Assembly: GCA_012931725.1 (NCBI GenBank)
Contig: CM022949.1
Coordinates: forward strand, 48,501,488 to 48,565,487
DNA length: 64,000 nt
Direction: 5' to 3'
Source: Litsea cubeba
Taxonomy: Eukaryota > Streptophyta > Magnoliopsida > Laurales > Lauraceae
The position numbers and the translations under genes are program-made. Below the pieces are notes generated by a model. The model was not told the DNA's origin. It was given only the letters and a program-made list of their open reading frames with translations, and did not search any database. Of this stretch, positions 34,551 through 46,770 are shown in pieces (the first letter of the stretch is position 1; every line of letters starts with the position of its first letter).

Positions 34551-37500
34551 CACAAGCGTCGCCGGAGTGTAAGTGATCTCATCAGACGATGCTTCGAAAG
34601 AGCTATAATTCCGAATTATCATATTACAGGAAGCTCTGACAGGAGACGTTGCCTGATCGGAGTCAGACTCATCCTCGGATGTAAGAGGATCGTCTATCCA
34701 GCAATTTTCTCCATTTTCAGGAGTTAAGGGAGGATGTACCTGATGGTCTTCAGGAACTTCAGCTCTGGATTGCGAGGAGGTTCGTTGACGCGGTCTTGCT
34801 CTTGTTCTAGAGCATGATGCTGCAAGATCCTTGTATATTCTTTAAGATCAGGCTGGGAGCCAAATCTTCTTCTTCATCAACTCTTCGTGGCTCAACATTG
34901 TTGATTTCCGCTGGAGCAATGAGGGGTGCTGGTTCAACAGCATTTTCTTATACAGCCTCTTGGTCTTCTTCATCATCAGACCATGATCCTTGTGGCTGTA
35001 GGGGTTATACCAGATTACTGGCATAAGATGAGTCTCAGGAACCCATTCTTCATCGGAGAGGTATTCTCCTGTTTCAAGGGACTCCTCCCACTCGTCTGTG
35101 TAGTTGGATTCGAATCCATCATCGGTGTCGCTGGACTTGTATCCATCAATGGAGAATCCAACTACCGAATTGCAAGAGTATGATGCCTCCTGCGTGGCTT
35201 CTTTGAATTGCGGTGGCATGAAATCACTGAGAATGAATTTTCTTACCCCCTTTGAAGTCTCTGGAAGGGATGTTTTTGTTGCCTCCAGTGAAGCGGTAGA
35301 GGAAGCCTCTGCCTTTTCTTTGACTTCTTGTTTTGGCTGGCTCTTCTCTTGCCTTTTGAGCTTGAGGAGATATTTCCTAGCCTGCCTTCGCTGTTGAGCT
35401 ATAGGCTTTGTTTTCACGACCTCCCAATTTTCATCTTCCAAGAGATCGGGATGTACCCATATGGGTTGTCCGTCTAGTGTCGGGTAAGGAACCAGTTCCT
35501 CGGACGCTTGGATTGAGTTTATCACCTTGAAGGAAGTAGTGATCTTCTTATTCGGTGATTTCGATGTTTGTCCACATGTCATCATGTTGACAGAGGCAGA
35601 CCCATAGTTTTTGTCAAAGGTGATAACTCCATTTTTCCACATCTCGTTTATTTTCTCCCTCACAACGAAGCATTGATTGAGAGGATGCGAGATCATCTGA
35701 TGGTATGGACAGTACCGAGGATCGTTGGTTTTGCCAACATCACTCGGTCTTTTTGGTTCAGGCAAAGTGAGCTTGCCATTTTGCCACAAGAGCCCCGAAG
35801 ATTTCATCAACATCTTCATCAAACGGGTATTTCTTCTCTACTCGTTCTTTGAAGGCATCAGAGAGTTTAAGGTCTCTTACCAGCAGTTTTATTTTCAGCT
35901 TTCTTTAGTGGCTGAGGAGCTGACTGGTCTGCACATTGAGGACCACTTTCTTCTTTGGTTTACAGGTTGCAATGGCGGTTGGCTCTTTTCTTGATGATTT
36001 CTGATTGTTGAGGTCCTTAATCACCGTTTCAGCTTCCATGGAAGCTTCTAGGAGTTCTCTCAGGTTCTTTGATTTGTTGCCGATGATCATGGAGCGGATT
36101 CTGGCTCTCATGTTGTTTCGGCAGATGTCGACTAGTGACGCTTGTGGCAATACATCAGAGCATTTGTATGCCATTGCTTTCCACTTGTGAATGAAGTCAT
36201 ATGTTGACTCATTATCCCCCTGTTTTAGGCTGCACAGCTGAGCTATAGTAGCGGGATGATCCTCACCTTTGAAGTGAGTCAGGAAGCGTGTCTCTAGCAT
36301 GGCCCAGTTTTTGATGGAGTCCTCCGACAGAGTGGAGTACCAATCGAAGGCCGTACCTTTTAGGGTACTTGCAAAGAGGTGGATCTTGAGTACATCTTGA
36401 TCCGCGATAGCTCCCGTCAAGATCTTGAAGTAGATGACGTGCTGTTGGCTGATCCTTTCCCCATATATGTTTGGAGAGTAGGCTGTTTGAATTTTGTGGG
36501 GAACGGGACCGAGTCCATCCATAAGGGATATGGTGGCTTGATCCCATGCTCCTTGAGTATATCCTCTTCTTTTGCTTTGGCGAGGATACTGTCTACGTCC
36601 TTTTTGGTAAGGGCGCGTGACTAATTTTCTTCTCTATTTACCTCATCGTCTTGATGATTCGGAGGAGGTTCAATCCTCTGTTGTCCTTGTTCCAACTGCT
36701 GGATGCGGGTGATCGCATCATCTTAAGGTGGATTGCAGGGTGGTGGCTTAGAATTTGTAGCCAAGACGTTCATCCTTCGTGATTCGAACGAAGAAACTGT
36801 CCTGGTGACTAAGCTGGGGCTCATTCTTTTTGAGGAAGAGCTTGAGGAATGAACACTCTGCCGTCCTTTGCTTGAAGGAGCAGGGGATTCTTCTGAATGT
36901 CTTCTTGTCCTGGAGATGCTACGGTTCATCGGACGTCGGACATGGATTTTTGTTGCTGACTTTTGGAGCCTTCTGGTTTTTCCAATCATATGGACGGCAG
37001 CAACTTGGTTGGGTCTTTCTTTTTCGACCCATTTTGGGAGAGACTTGAATGTAGGAGGCTGGGTCCTTTGCTTCTCTAGTCTCTTTTGCCTATACGACGC
37101 GCGGCGGTGTATACAAGCAATTTGAGCTTTGATCAGCTCTGGCTAGGCTTTGACGATGAAGGATGTGCTCCCTCGGGCGCAGCAGCCGAGCCTGTCTTCT
37201 TTGTAATTGAGCAAGGACAGGATGCGAACCCTGTCCTTCGTCTGTTGCACCGAAGCTTTGAATTTTTCAAGTTCAGCCCCTGTAGAGATAAAGGGTCGAA
37301 CTACAAGTTTGTAGGCCTTAGCAGGTGCTTGCGGAGGCCTTGTGATGCATGACTTGATTTTAGGCTTGTAAGAACAAGCCGGCTCATGCTGGGTTGACTT
37401 GGGAGTCAGGTTGGAGATGGGCCTCTCCTCTTTCATGTAGGCAAGAGGGTAGAACTGGTTCTCCTTGTGTGGGGCCAGGAATGCTGGCTTTGTCGATGTT

Positions 37501-37865
37501 TGGGACCTTCTTTGTTTTGGTGAAGATCTTGGGGACCAAGTCTTGGGATATACTTGGTCGTTTGCTGGTCGAGGCTTCATGGGGCTGCCACGGGCTTCGG
37601 GCCTTTGGTGTCACGGTAGTGACACGTTGAGAGGCGAGTTTATGCTTCTTGGAAGGAGCAGTTTGTTCCTCAGGAAGTGGGAATGGTCCCAGCGTCCCAA
37701 AGACAATAGTCCGGGGAGTTGAGGTCGACCCGGAGTTCAGAGAGTTGCCGAGGGAGTTGACGTTCGGCAGCTGATGGGGCACTTGTAGGTGCTCGTAGTT
37801 TGCTTCTGTTGAAGCATAAGTTGGTGCTTGTTCTCGTCGAATGTAATGGTTAGTGAAGCTGCCAT
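34551..37865 (-). pseudogene. gag: Element C gag region, disrupted
   Basis: It is homologous to A 2360-5740. The ATG is at 37865-37863 (MAASLTITFDENKHQ). The gag core is open at 36522-35905 and reads through the positions where A has stops. The zinc-finger-like block (YCPYHQMISHPLNQC) is in the open frame 35822-34848, which encodes 324 residues and ends in an acidic linker. Upstream frames (37782-37384, 37580-37143, 36989-36723) shift between each other as in A. An in-frame stop lies near 36620 (SRALT region) and frameshifts near 35880 and 34990. Confidence 0.85.
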
Positions 37866-38925
37866 TATTAGTTTTTGAAAAGTTTCTGAAACAAGAAAAT
37901 ATCCATTAGTAATCACAAGAATATAATGATCATAAATGGGAAGTTCTATGGTTTTGTCTTTTCAAATTGCTCAAGGGAGATGACCCAAGCAATATGAAGA
38001 AGGCAGAAAGCCATAGAGTGTACAATTGTTCTGATCGCAGATATGGTAAGCCCAGAATGAGCATCACAGTGACTGCTAGAAGCAATTGTGAACTTAAATT
38101 CAACTTATCGAGAAGTAGAGCTTGCTCGAGGTAAGAAGAAAATAAAGTTGGAGTTACAAATGTGCCGGTCGCGAATACAGTAGACCCTAAAAGGGTGTAC
38201 TAGTACCGCTGGACACAAATGTTTGGAGACCGCATCCATGAGAAGAGATTCCCTATTTTGAAAGGTCAAGATTGGATTCATCAAAGAGAGCAGATGGTAT
38301 TCCGATCCAAATACGGTCTCAGCGATTTCCGCGAGTGACAGTACTCAGAAGGAAATGAACCATAATTTCTCGGATCTAAATCCAAAAATGACGAGTTTTT
38401 TTTTTTTGAAAGGCCAAGATCGGGTTCATCAAAGAGAGCAAAAGGCACTCCAATCTGAACACGGGCTCAGCGATTTCCGCGAGCGCCTGTGCTCAGAAAG
38501 GAGAAGAACAAAATTTCTCAAATCTGAACCTAAAATGACGAAAGTTTTTTTTCAAGACTTTTTTTAAAAAAATCTTTCTTATTTATTTATTTATTTATTA
38601 TTATTTTTTTTTTAAGGTTTTTTTTTGAAAATTTTTTATTTTTTATTAAAAATTTTTTTTTTGAAAAAAAATTATTTAAAAGATGAGAGAGTACACATAG
38701 GCCTCCTAACCCGGTCTTATGAAATCTTGATTAATAGAATTGCCCCTAGGTAAGGGTAGGATTACTTAATGAAACCATTTGGAGGACCCTTGCCTAGAAC
38801 AGTCAAGCTGTCTCCACATTCTGGACAAGGCTTTTCTTAAATCAACCATGATCAAAGAACGCAGTTGGTTTAACCTTAGCGGTCTATGTCTTTTTTTTTA
38901 TACATTTTTTTTTATTTTTTAGATT
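37866..38925 (-). other. Element C leader, inner part
   Basis: Inverted counterpart of A 1332-2359, with the two GCTGAGCCCGTGTTCAG-type blocks (38240-38530) and an AT-rich tract (38560-38680). No gene. Confidence 0.6.
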
Positions 38926-39620
38926 TTTAATGAACTCATCGAAGAGAAACGATGGCCCAAAACCTTAGTCGAACAGGCTCAATATTTCTGCAAGCACGAT
39001 GAATGATAGGAAAGGATCAAGGTTTCTCAATTTTGAATCCAAAAATTCGATTTTTTGTTTTTTGTTTTAATGAATTCATCGAAGAGAAATGATGGCCCAA
39101 AACCTTAGTCGAACAGGTTCAACATTTCTGCAAACACGATGAACGATAGGAAAGGATCAAGGTTTCTCAATTTTGAATCCAAAAATCTGATTTTTTATTT
39201 TTTTTTCTAATGAACTCATCGAAGAGAAACGATGGCCCAAAACCTTAGTCGAACATGCTCAACATTTCTGCAAGCACGATGAACGATAGGAAAGGATCAA
39301 GGTTTCTCAATTTTGAATCCAAAAATCCGATTTTTTATTTTTTTTTTCTAATGAACTCATCGAAGAGAAACGATGGCCCAAAACCTTAGTCGAACAGGCT
39401 CAACATTTCTGCAAGCACGATGAACGATAGAAAATGATCAAGGTATCTTAATTTTAAATCCAAAAATCTGATTTTTTGTTTTTTTTTTGTAATGAACTCA
39501 TCGAAGAGAAATGATGGCCCAAAACCTTAGTCGAATAGGCTCAACATTTCTGCAAGCGCGATGAACGATAGGAAAGGATCAAGGTTTCTCAATTTTGAAT
39601 CCAAAATGAAAAATCTGATT
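38926..39620 (-). repeat. Five-copy leader repeat of element C
   Basis: Units of about 135 bp start near 38926, 39062, 39203, 39347 and 39490. They share GATGGCCCAAAACCTTAGTC with A's array in inverse orientation but lack its long (TA)n spacers. Confidence 0.88.
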
Positions 39621-39829
39621 TTTTTTGGTTGAAAAGAGAAAGAGTGGAAATAAATTCAAAGAATTAGAAATTTCCAAAAAATATCATCTCATTTTTTTTA
39701 GATGTGGAATCCAACATAGGCCACCAATTAGAAAGTAGGCAAGGAATCAAGAAAAGAAGTATAAGCATAGAGCAATAGATATGATATGCAAATATTTCAC
39801 TTCTAGCATCGTGTTCTAAAATGAACGAG

Positions 39830-39849
39830 TTCCACCGGGTGTGCCAGCT
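39830..39849 (-). promoter_or_regulatory. PBS-like site of element C
   Basis: The minus strand reads GCTGGCACACCCGGTGGAAC next to the LTR end, matching A 165-184 with few changes. Confidence 0.6.
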
Positions 39850-42439
39850 TGATGGATCAGTGCATTCTGCTAGCTCGGTTCTATCGAGATCGGCAGACGT
39901 GGGAGTCCGTTTGGGTCCGACCCGTTCGTAACCGAAGGGGGGCAGAGGTGTGCATCAACATTTCTTTTGTGTGGGTGTGCCAAATTTTCTATTTTACTTG
40001 GAATTGCAAATGGTGATCCAGAGATCAACCTTCGCAAGTAAAAAGGAAATCAACTTCTTCCAAGTTTTCCATTGCACATATATTTAAGAAAAGAGACATT
40101 TTCTTGATTTGCCGTGAAAGGCGATTTTTTGGCATTTATAGCCGATTTTGGCGTTTATAGCCGATTTTTGGCGTTTATAGCCGATTTACAATCCTTATCA
40201 ATAATGAAAGACAAGAGTTGTGATTTTTGTCTCTTTTGAAAAAATACAAACTACAAAGAAAAGAAAGAAAAGGAGGATCTAACTTCTCAAGAGATTATGG
40301 GGGACTCGTTCAGATTGACGGTCGCAAGCCATATGTGGACTTCGCCATCATTCATGCAGATGAGAACAGAGGATGCTATTGATTCGCTTGGCTTGGCTAT
40401 AACCTCATGTTTTTAGAGGACAAAGACCAAGAGGAGGCCCTATGTCCAATAAAAAGCCAAGTAGACGGGCTGAAAAAGCCACGTCTAAGCCATTGGAACA
40501 GAAGGAGAAGGCAAGGACCTTGGGGGGGAGGGGTACCCCCTAAGGGACTTTTATTACCTTGTAGCAGTGGTCGGTGTAGAACTTCTACAGAGTTTTCTCT
40601 CTTTCTTTCTCTGGATTTCTGATGCCTTTTTCTGTCTGAGTTTCCAGATTTTCTGCAGTCTGTTGTATGTTTTCTGTGTTGTGTACTTTTTTCTTAGAGT
40701 GCTCTCCTATTTATAGGCTTTTTGGTAGCCATTTAGGAGGGTTTATGGGCTTTTATTGTCATTAAGCCGCATAATGGGAGGAGTTACAGGATTTAATTCC
40801 TTTTTTTTTAACTCCTTTTTCTTGGCTTCTGATTGGCCGGAGGAGATTGAGGGAGTTTAATCGCTATTAATCACCATGATGGGAGGAGTTTCATGGGTTA
40901 AATGCCATGAATCTCTTGACTTGTAACTCCTAGATGCTTGCTTCTGATTGGGCTGTCCAAAGAAATGGATTAATGACTGTAATAAAGCCAGTCCATTAAT
41001 CGCATTAAGTGGTCGCCGAGCAGTTGAAGATTCGCGGGCCGTGCTGCGTCTTTTGGGATTCTTCTGGCGATGATCAATGATGGATCTTCATGTAGATCGG
41101 CATCAGATGACCATGTAACTTCAGGTATTGGTTGCCAATAGCGGGTCGGTGCCATCTGTCCTGTCGATTTCTTGATCGGTCGGGTAGAAAGCACACCTTT
41201 TTGGTTGACCGGTTGGCGATCAATGTTGATTTCAATACTCTTGATGATTGACCCGTGATTTTGACGGATGTCAGAGGATTTGGTGTCTCAAAGGTATGAA
41301 TTTTGAAAAATACCAGAGGCCGGACGCTTTGAATCGCGAAAAAAGGGCGAAAAACGGGGTTTTCGGGGCCCTCCCGGTGATCCCGTGCCCCAGGGTCGCA
41401 GGGGCCTGCGACCTTTGGGGGGTTTTCCCCCATTTTGTCCCGTTTTGTGTCCGTTTTTGCTGTTTTTTTATTCTTTTTTTCTTCTGTATTTTTCCTTGAC
41501 ATTTTTGATCATTTATTGGCCTGATTTCCCTGTAGAAAACCTGATGAGAATCCTTGCATTTTGTTTTGCAAAGTTTCCAATTTTCTGAGAAAGCCGAAGA
41601 CTTTGTCGCGCAGAGCTGCCGATTTTCCGTCAGAAGCTGAAACTGGGTCAAACGATGTCGGAATGACCTAAAATTTGGGGTGAAGCCTGCTGAGCAATAA
41701 ATAAGACCAACCATAGGCTTTTTTTTGAGTTTTGAAGCCGTTTGGGGTCCTATCACCAGTAGACTTGCTTTTATCGCGATGAAGATGTCGCAGCTTGATG
41801 TGCGGTCAACCGATGTCCGATTGACTTGAAATTTGACAGGGAACCTATTGGATTTATTTTAAGATGATCCATAGGCTCTGTCTTGGAAACCATGGTCCCG
41901 GGGAGTTTCGCCGCCCAGAGACCTGATTTGGCTTCCGAGCGTCAAAGTATGGTCAAATGTTGTCGAAATGACCTGAAATTTGGCGTGCAGCCCTTTGTAA
42001 GAATTTTGAAGCCGTCCATGTGATCTATCTGATGAGTGATGGCCTCGGTGGCTCTTGCCACCGAGAGGCTTGATTTAGCTGTTTGAGGGTTGATGTAGGG
42101 TCAAACGTTGTCGGTTTGACTCGGAACTTGACGTGGAGCCTTTTGGATGTATTTTGAGACCATCCATCGGCTCTGATCGAAGATTTGGTGTCTCCGATGC
42201 TTTCGCCGCCGGAAGCTCCTTTTCGCTGCCGAAGAAGCGAAGTTAGGCCAAATATTTTTGAAATGGCCCGAAACTTCTTGTGTACTCCTCTTTTAGCTGT
42301 CTTGAAGGTTTTTGCAGTTTTTGTTTGATTCTGACAAGATTTGATTTTTTGGAAGTAGCATTGCCTATTTATGGCAGGTTGCGACTTCATGCAGTTTTCT
42401 GGATCTTGAAGAAGCAAAGTGACATTTTTGGTGTCAACA
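39850..42439 (-). repeat. Element C 5' LTR (2590 bp)
   Basis: On the minus strand it begins TGTTGACACC (42439) and ends TCCATCA (39850). TATA-like TATAAATA is at 40716-40709. The bases beyond 42439 (ACCCT) are the candidate target duplication; the partner is outside the window. No gene is seen in it. Confidence 0.9.
40709..40716 (-). promoter_or_regulatory. TATA box of element C LTR
   Basis: TATAAATA on the minus strand, aligned with 31553-31560 of element A. Confidence 0.65.
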
Positions 42440-43293
42440 ACCCTCAATGAGAAAAAAACAAATAACTCCTGCCAAATGGAATCATTACACAATCTAAACT
42501 CATTATATATATATTCATCATGATCAATGGAATACTATATTAATAATTTACAAAGATCCATGTTAACATCACCACCATTGTCTGCCTCTGGCCTGCAATA
42601 TCTGTCTGCCTCTAGCCTGCAATATTCATCGCACATAGAGCCATGTGCTTATGCTTTATCAGACACCCATCAAAATAATTCATTTGGAGTAAACAGATCA
42701 AGATAACAAACAACCAACCCCATAAAGGGAAGGCCAGTCAGAGTAATGGCAATGAAGAAGGGGGCATTGAAAACTTTAGAAAAATCCAAAGACCAAATCA
42801 TTAAATAACAAAAACCAGCCCCAAAAAGGGAAGGCCAATTAGAGTAACGGTAACGAAGGAGGAAGGGGGTCATTAAAAACATAAGAAAACCCCTCAACAC
42901 CAAAACATCAAAGAGAACTATTAAAAACAACAAGAAAAATCCCAACAACATCAAAGAGAACCACACTGAGATGCCAAAAGAAAGTAAAAGTTGAAAATGT
43001 AATACCATTCATTCTCGAGGATGGTCAGGGCGATAGAGCCCTGCTTCTTGAAAGATTTTGATTAAGGAAACTTGAGGGGACTACTTTTTGTGCTTTTACT
43101 TGTTAATAGCTTATGCTATCCTGTCTTGTCTTGCTTGCTCCGTCCACCTCGCGTGGCGGAAGATCTTTGTCTTTTTTTGACAAGTAGTTTCCCCATTTTC
43201 ATGATCTGTCTTGTAAATGTATTTTCGTTTTGTGCATTCATGAATTTGAGTAGATCCACTAAGCTTGGACTGCCCTGTGAGTCTAATCCGCTG
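42440..43293. other. Intergenic sequence with a two-copy repeat
   Basis: No gene recognised. A roughly 75-bp block (AAAGGGAAGGCCAGTCAGAG type) is repeated at about 42694-42769 and 42807-42880. The hydrophobic minus-strand ORF 42670-43008 arises from this repeat and has no recognisable features. Confidence 0.45.
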
Positions 43294-43301
43294 TCCGGGG
43301 G
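43294..43301. repeat. Left 8-bp target duplication of the hAT-type MITE
   Basis: TCCGGGGG, identical to 44126-44133. Confidence 0.92.
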
Positions 43302-44125
43302 TAGGGGTGTACATGGGTCGGGTTGGGTCGGATTTGGCTAAATACCTCATCCGACCCAAACTAGTATGGGTTAACATTTATAACCCGTAACTGACCCTAT
43401 ACTAGTTTGGGTTGGGTTGGGTCGGGTTAGTTGGGTTGGGTCGGGTTTAAATGGGTTGTACCTATATAAGAATGAATAATGTAAGTGTAACTAAATAATT
43501 CAATATTTCCATCTTCCAATCCCACATTGAAAAACTAGATAATGTAGGGTTAAAGGCTTAATTTACTTCACTTGGCAATTTACTCTATCCTCTCTTTTTT
43601 TTTTTTCTTTGGTTCAATTCCATCATACTTGTGTGTGTATATTGGGGTAAACTCATCCTGGCTACTTGTGTTCATGGTGATTCATTAGTTATTAATAGCT
43701 TCTTATACATTCACATAGCTTAAAGAACTCCTTTTATTTTATCACAATAGGGAGTACTCAATTGTATTAAATAATGATGCACCCTATTGTATGAGGAGGA
43801 TAGGTTGGTGTTTTAGCGCAAGGCAAAGCACACCAAGCACACCAACAAAATAAGGATTCAATGGTGGTGATAATCATGATCCTACTGGTATAACCGATCC
43901 ATTTATATGTATGGTTTTGCCTTGCGTTACCCTTTTTATTGTAGGGTTGGGTCGGGTACATATGGGTCGGGTATGAACTAAATATATAACCAACCCGTTT
44001 ATAAAATGGGTCACACATTTGGACCTGTACCTGACCCGTTGTGCCTTGGGTTGGGGTCGGTTTTTGATGGGTTGGGTCGGGTTGATGGGTTGGGTCGGGT
44101 TGGGTATGAGTTTTGTACACCCCTA
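43302..44125. mobile_element. Non-autonomous hAT-type element (824 bp)
   Basis: The terminal inverted repeat is TAGGGGTGTACA on both ends. Exact 8-bp duplications flank it, the hallmark of hAT integration. Both subterminal regions are rich in GGGTCGGGTTGGGT-like words in direct and inverted form, which resemble transposase-binding arrays of hAT elements. No transposase ORF is present; short ORFs are products of the repeats. Confidence 0.9.
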
Positions 44126-44133
44126 TCCGGGGG
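44126..44133. repeat. Right 8-bp target duplication of the hAT-type MITE
   Basis: TCCGGGGG, see 43294-43301. Confidence 0.92.
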
Positions 44134-45387
44134 TCCTTAAACACTTAGATAGATTCATTAGGTGGGATATGGTTACCATACCGTGCTCATTTAGATTAGA
44201 TTACCTTTTGACACGTTTGAGAAATGTGGCCCCACTAATCAAACCTAAATCCTAATGAGCGATGAGTGACTATTTTGTTTCCAACACGACTTTGCTTCTG
44301 AATCTTCAAGCCTGATTTTTAACTTAAATCGAAGCTTATTTAGATTTAAATACAAACTTTATTTTCATTAATATAATGCAGCTTAAGTTAAAAAGGGTTT
44401 GAATAAAGTTCAAAATATAATTTTATTTATTTAAGCTAGTACTTTAGTACTTGGGACTATAGTTCAACCCTACTGACTAACACATTCCTTTTGACCATTT
44501 TCTTTATTTTTATTTAGTTATATACAATGGTTAAGAAGAGTGAGCCAATGGGTTTCTTGCGTTCATTCATTTCAAAAGGACACCATCTTTTTAGAAGCAT
44601 AGAAGAAGGAAAATAGAGAATTTGATATAGTGTTGTCTCTTATCTCATATAGAGTTATAAAAAACCAGTATAATTCTTTTAATAGCTCTTAAAACTCAGC
44701 CGACACGGTAATAGTTTGACCGTCACTAAAACTCATAAACTCATATTTCAAGCAATCGGTTTAAATAAAAAAAAAGATTATTTTTCGAGCCCCACTCAAA
44801 TGAAAATCTTGGGTCTGCCACTGGGGGAAGAAAAAGAGTTGATTATTTTAAGGGTGGGAAGGAAGGTTAGGTTGATAATTGATATGAAGAGAAACGAATC
44901 TCGAAGACTCGAAGGGTAGGAAGGAAGGTTGGATTGGAATGAAAATAGAGGATATTCAAGGTGGGAAGGAAGGCTGGGTGGAACGAAGAGAAAGTATATT
45001 ATCCGTGAGAAAAAAAAATTCACTCCCAGCTTTGATTCATTTTCGTAAAATCACCACCTGTTTCACGCAACAACAAAAAAGCGCTTTCCATCGCTAAGCA
45101 GGACCTGGTTGCTTCTTGGGGAAGTGAATTTTCACTTCTGCTTTTGTATAAGTCCTATTAAAATTGCAACAACCAAACACACTTTTGATGGCTTATGGGC
45201 ATTTTAAATGCAAGAAGCTTAAAAGGCAATTTGAGAAAGATTCTAGTGGAAGAGCGAGTTAGCTATATATAGGAGACTCTGGGGTTGGTTTATGGATGTA
45301 AAGAAAAAAAGAGGCGGAAAAAAATTGCATTGTGATAGATTATGTTTACAGGAGAAGGCAGAACTACCATGTACCGACGAAGGGCCT
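44134..45387. other. Intergenic sequence
   Basis: AT-rich, no gene recognised. About 44851-44985 holds three copies of a GGGTGGGAAGGAAGGTT-type unit spaced about 55-60 bp. About 45225-45285 (GAGTTAGCTATATATAGG) resembles the F-box gene promoter region near 47345-47400. Confidence 0.45.
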
Positions 45388-46770
45388 GTTTGGCATCGTT
45401 TTTATGTTGTTTCCAATTTTGTTCTCGAATCAGGTTGTGCTGAGACCGGGATGTGCTGAGATTATACTCTCTAGATCTTGTCTGGAAATACTACATTAAA
45501 TTACTCTACTGAGAATATACGGTATGGAACTTGTTTGGTAACATTATAAAAGTTTTGATCTAAGGAGTGGACATAAGATTTACAATGTGGGACCCACCTT
45601 TTATTATCTACGGCACTCTATTATTATCGTACTAGGGCCCACTTGTAGAAATTACAATTTGTAACCCACCTTTAAAAATTAGAACATGGAACCCATATTC
45701 ATAGGATTTACAATGTGGGCCCACTTTTATAAATATTATAATATGAGACCCACATTTAGGAATTACAATATGGTATCACCTATAGAAATTAGAATATGGG
45801 GCTCACATTCATAAGACTTACAATGTGGGTCCACCCTTTGTAATGGTGACCATATGGCCCACATTTATGAATTACAAAGTGGATCCACATTTTTTGTGAT
45901 TGTGGACATAGGGCCCCACCTTTAAAAACTACAATGTGGTGCCCCAGCTTTAAAAATTAGAACATGAGTGCAGTGCATTCATAGGATTTACAATATGTGT
46001 CGGGAATTATAACGTGGGGCCATCTTTTTTATTAATTGTGAACATGGGACCCACCTATTAAAAATAACAATGTATTACCCACCTTTAGAAATTCAAACAT
46101 GAGGTTACGTTCATAGGATTTACAATGTGGCTCCACCTTTTATGATTGTGGCCATATGACCCACTTTTAAGAATGATAAAGTGGAGCCACCTTTTTTGTA
46201 ATTGTGGACATATGGAACCCGCCTTTATAAATTATAACGTCATTCCTACCTTTATAAATTAAAAGACAGGCCCACATTCATGGGATTTATAATGTGGTCC
46301 CACCACTATAATTATATAATATGAGCCCACCTTTTATAATTGTGACTATATGACCCACCTTTAGAAATAAAAACAAGCATGGGCCCACATCTATAGTATT
46401 TATAATGTGGTCCCACCATTATAGGAATAATAATATGGGCCCCACCTTTTGTGATTGTGACCATATTACCCACCTTTAGGATTTACCAAGTGGGGCCATT
46501 TTATTTGAGATAAGTGCGGGGATTTGAAATCTTTAAATGTTATTCTTTAAAAGCAAGAAATAAGTATGAAACAATTGTGCCATTGAGTTGTTTCTTAAAA
46601 AAAACATAAAGTTTTTTCTTTTTTTCCAACTTTCGTATGCCAGATGGTTTTGAGATTCCTTCTAGTATGACAAAATTTTGGAACAGTGATTTACACATAC
46701 CAAATCTAATAACCTTATCGCATGGAAACATGGGAACATTCGAATAACACGATGCCAAACGCAAGCGCCC
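45388..46770. mobile_element. Possible TIR element with GTGGGNCCCAC-rich interior
   Basis: The left edge GGGCCTGTTTGGCATCGTTT and the right edge ACACGATGCCAAACGC... are imperfect inverted repeats (GTTTGGCATCGT shared). No target duplication was found. The interior (45540-46500) is a degenerate array, see next entry. Confidence 0.3.
45540..46500. repeat. Degenerate array of TACAATGTGGGNCCCACCTTT type
   Basis: Roughly 12-15 diverged copies of a word set: ATTTACAATGTGG, GNCCCACCTTT, TAATTGTGACCATATG and CCCACCTTTAGAAATT. Spacing is irregular, about 50-60 bp. Words such as GTGGGACCCAC, GTGGGCCCAC and GTGGTCCCAC recur. No coding content. Confidence 0.75.

Larger units (their letters stand above)
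32390..42439 (-). mobile_element. Element C: Tat-family retrotransposon, minus strand, truncated by the A insertion
   Basis: Reading on the minus strand from 42439 one finds a full 5' LTR, PBS-like site, leader with five tandem repeats, gag, and then at 34550 a jump into an unrelated LTR remnant (E). A 135-bp piece of the protease-RT linker follows, and the sequence ends at 32390 against the 3' LTR of A. Sequence and order match element A base for base in long blocks. The remaining pol half of C is expected left of the window. The bases GTCTG at 32390-32394 are the right-hand candidate for A's target duplication. Confidence 0.88.

Noticed and set aside
42670..43008. Hydrophobic 112-residue minus-strand ORF
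   Set aside because: It comes from a two-copy noncoding repeat; no conserved motif or start context supports it.
44019..44255. Gly/Trp-rich ORF in the hAT-type MITE
   Set aside because: It is a translation of GGGTTGGGTCGGGTT repeats; no transposase feature.
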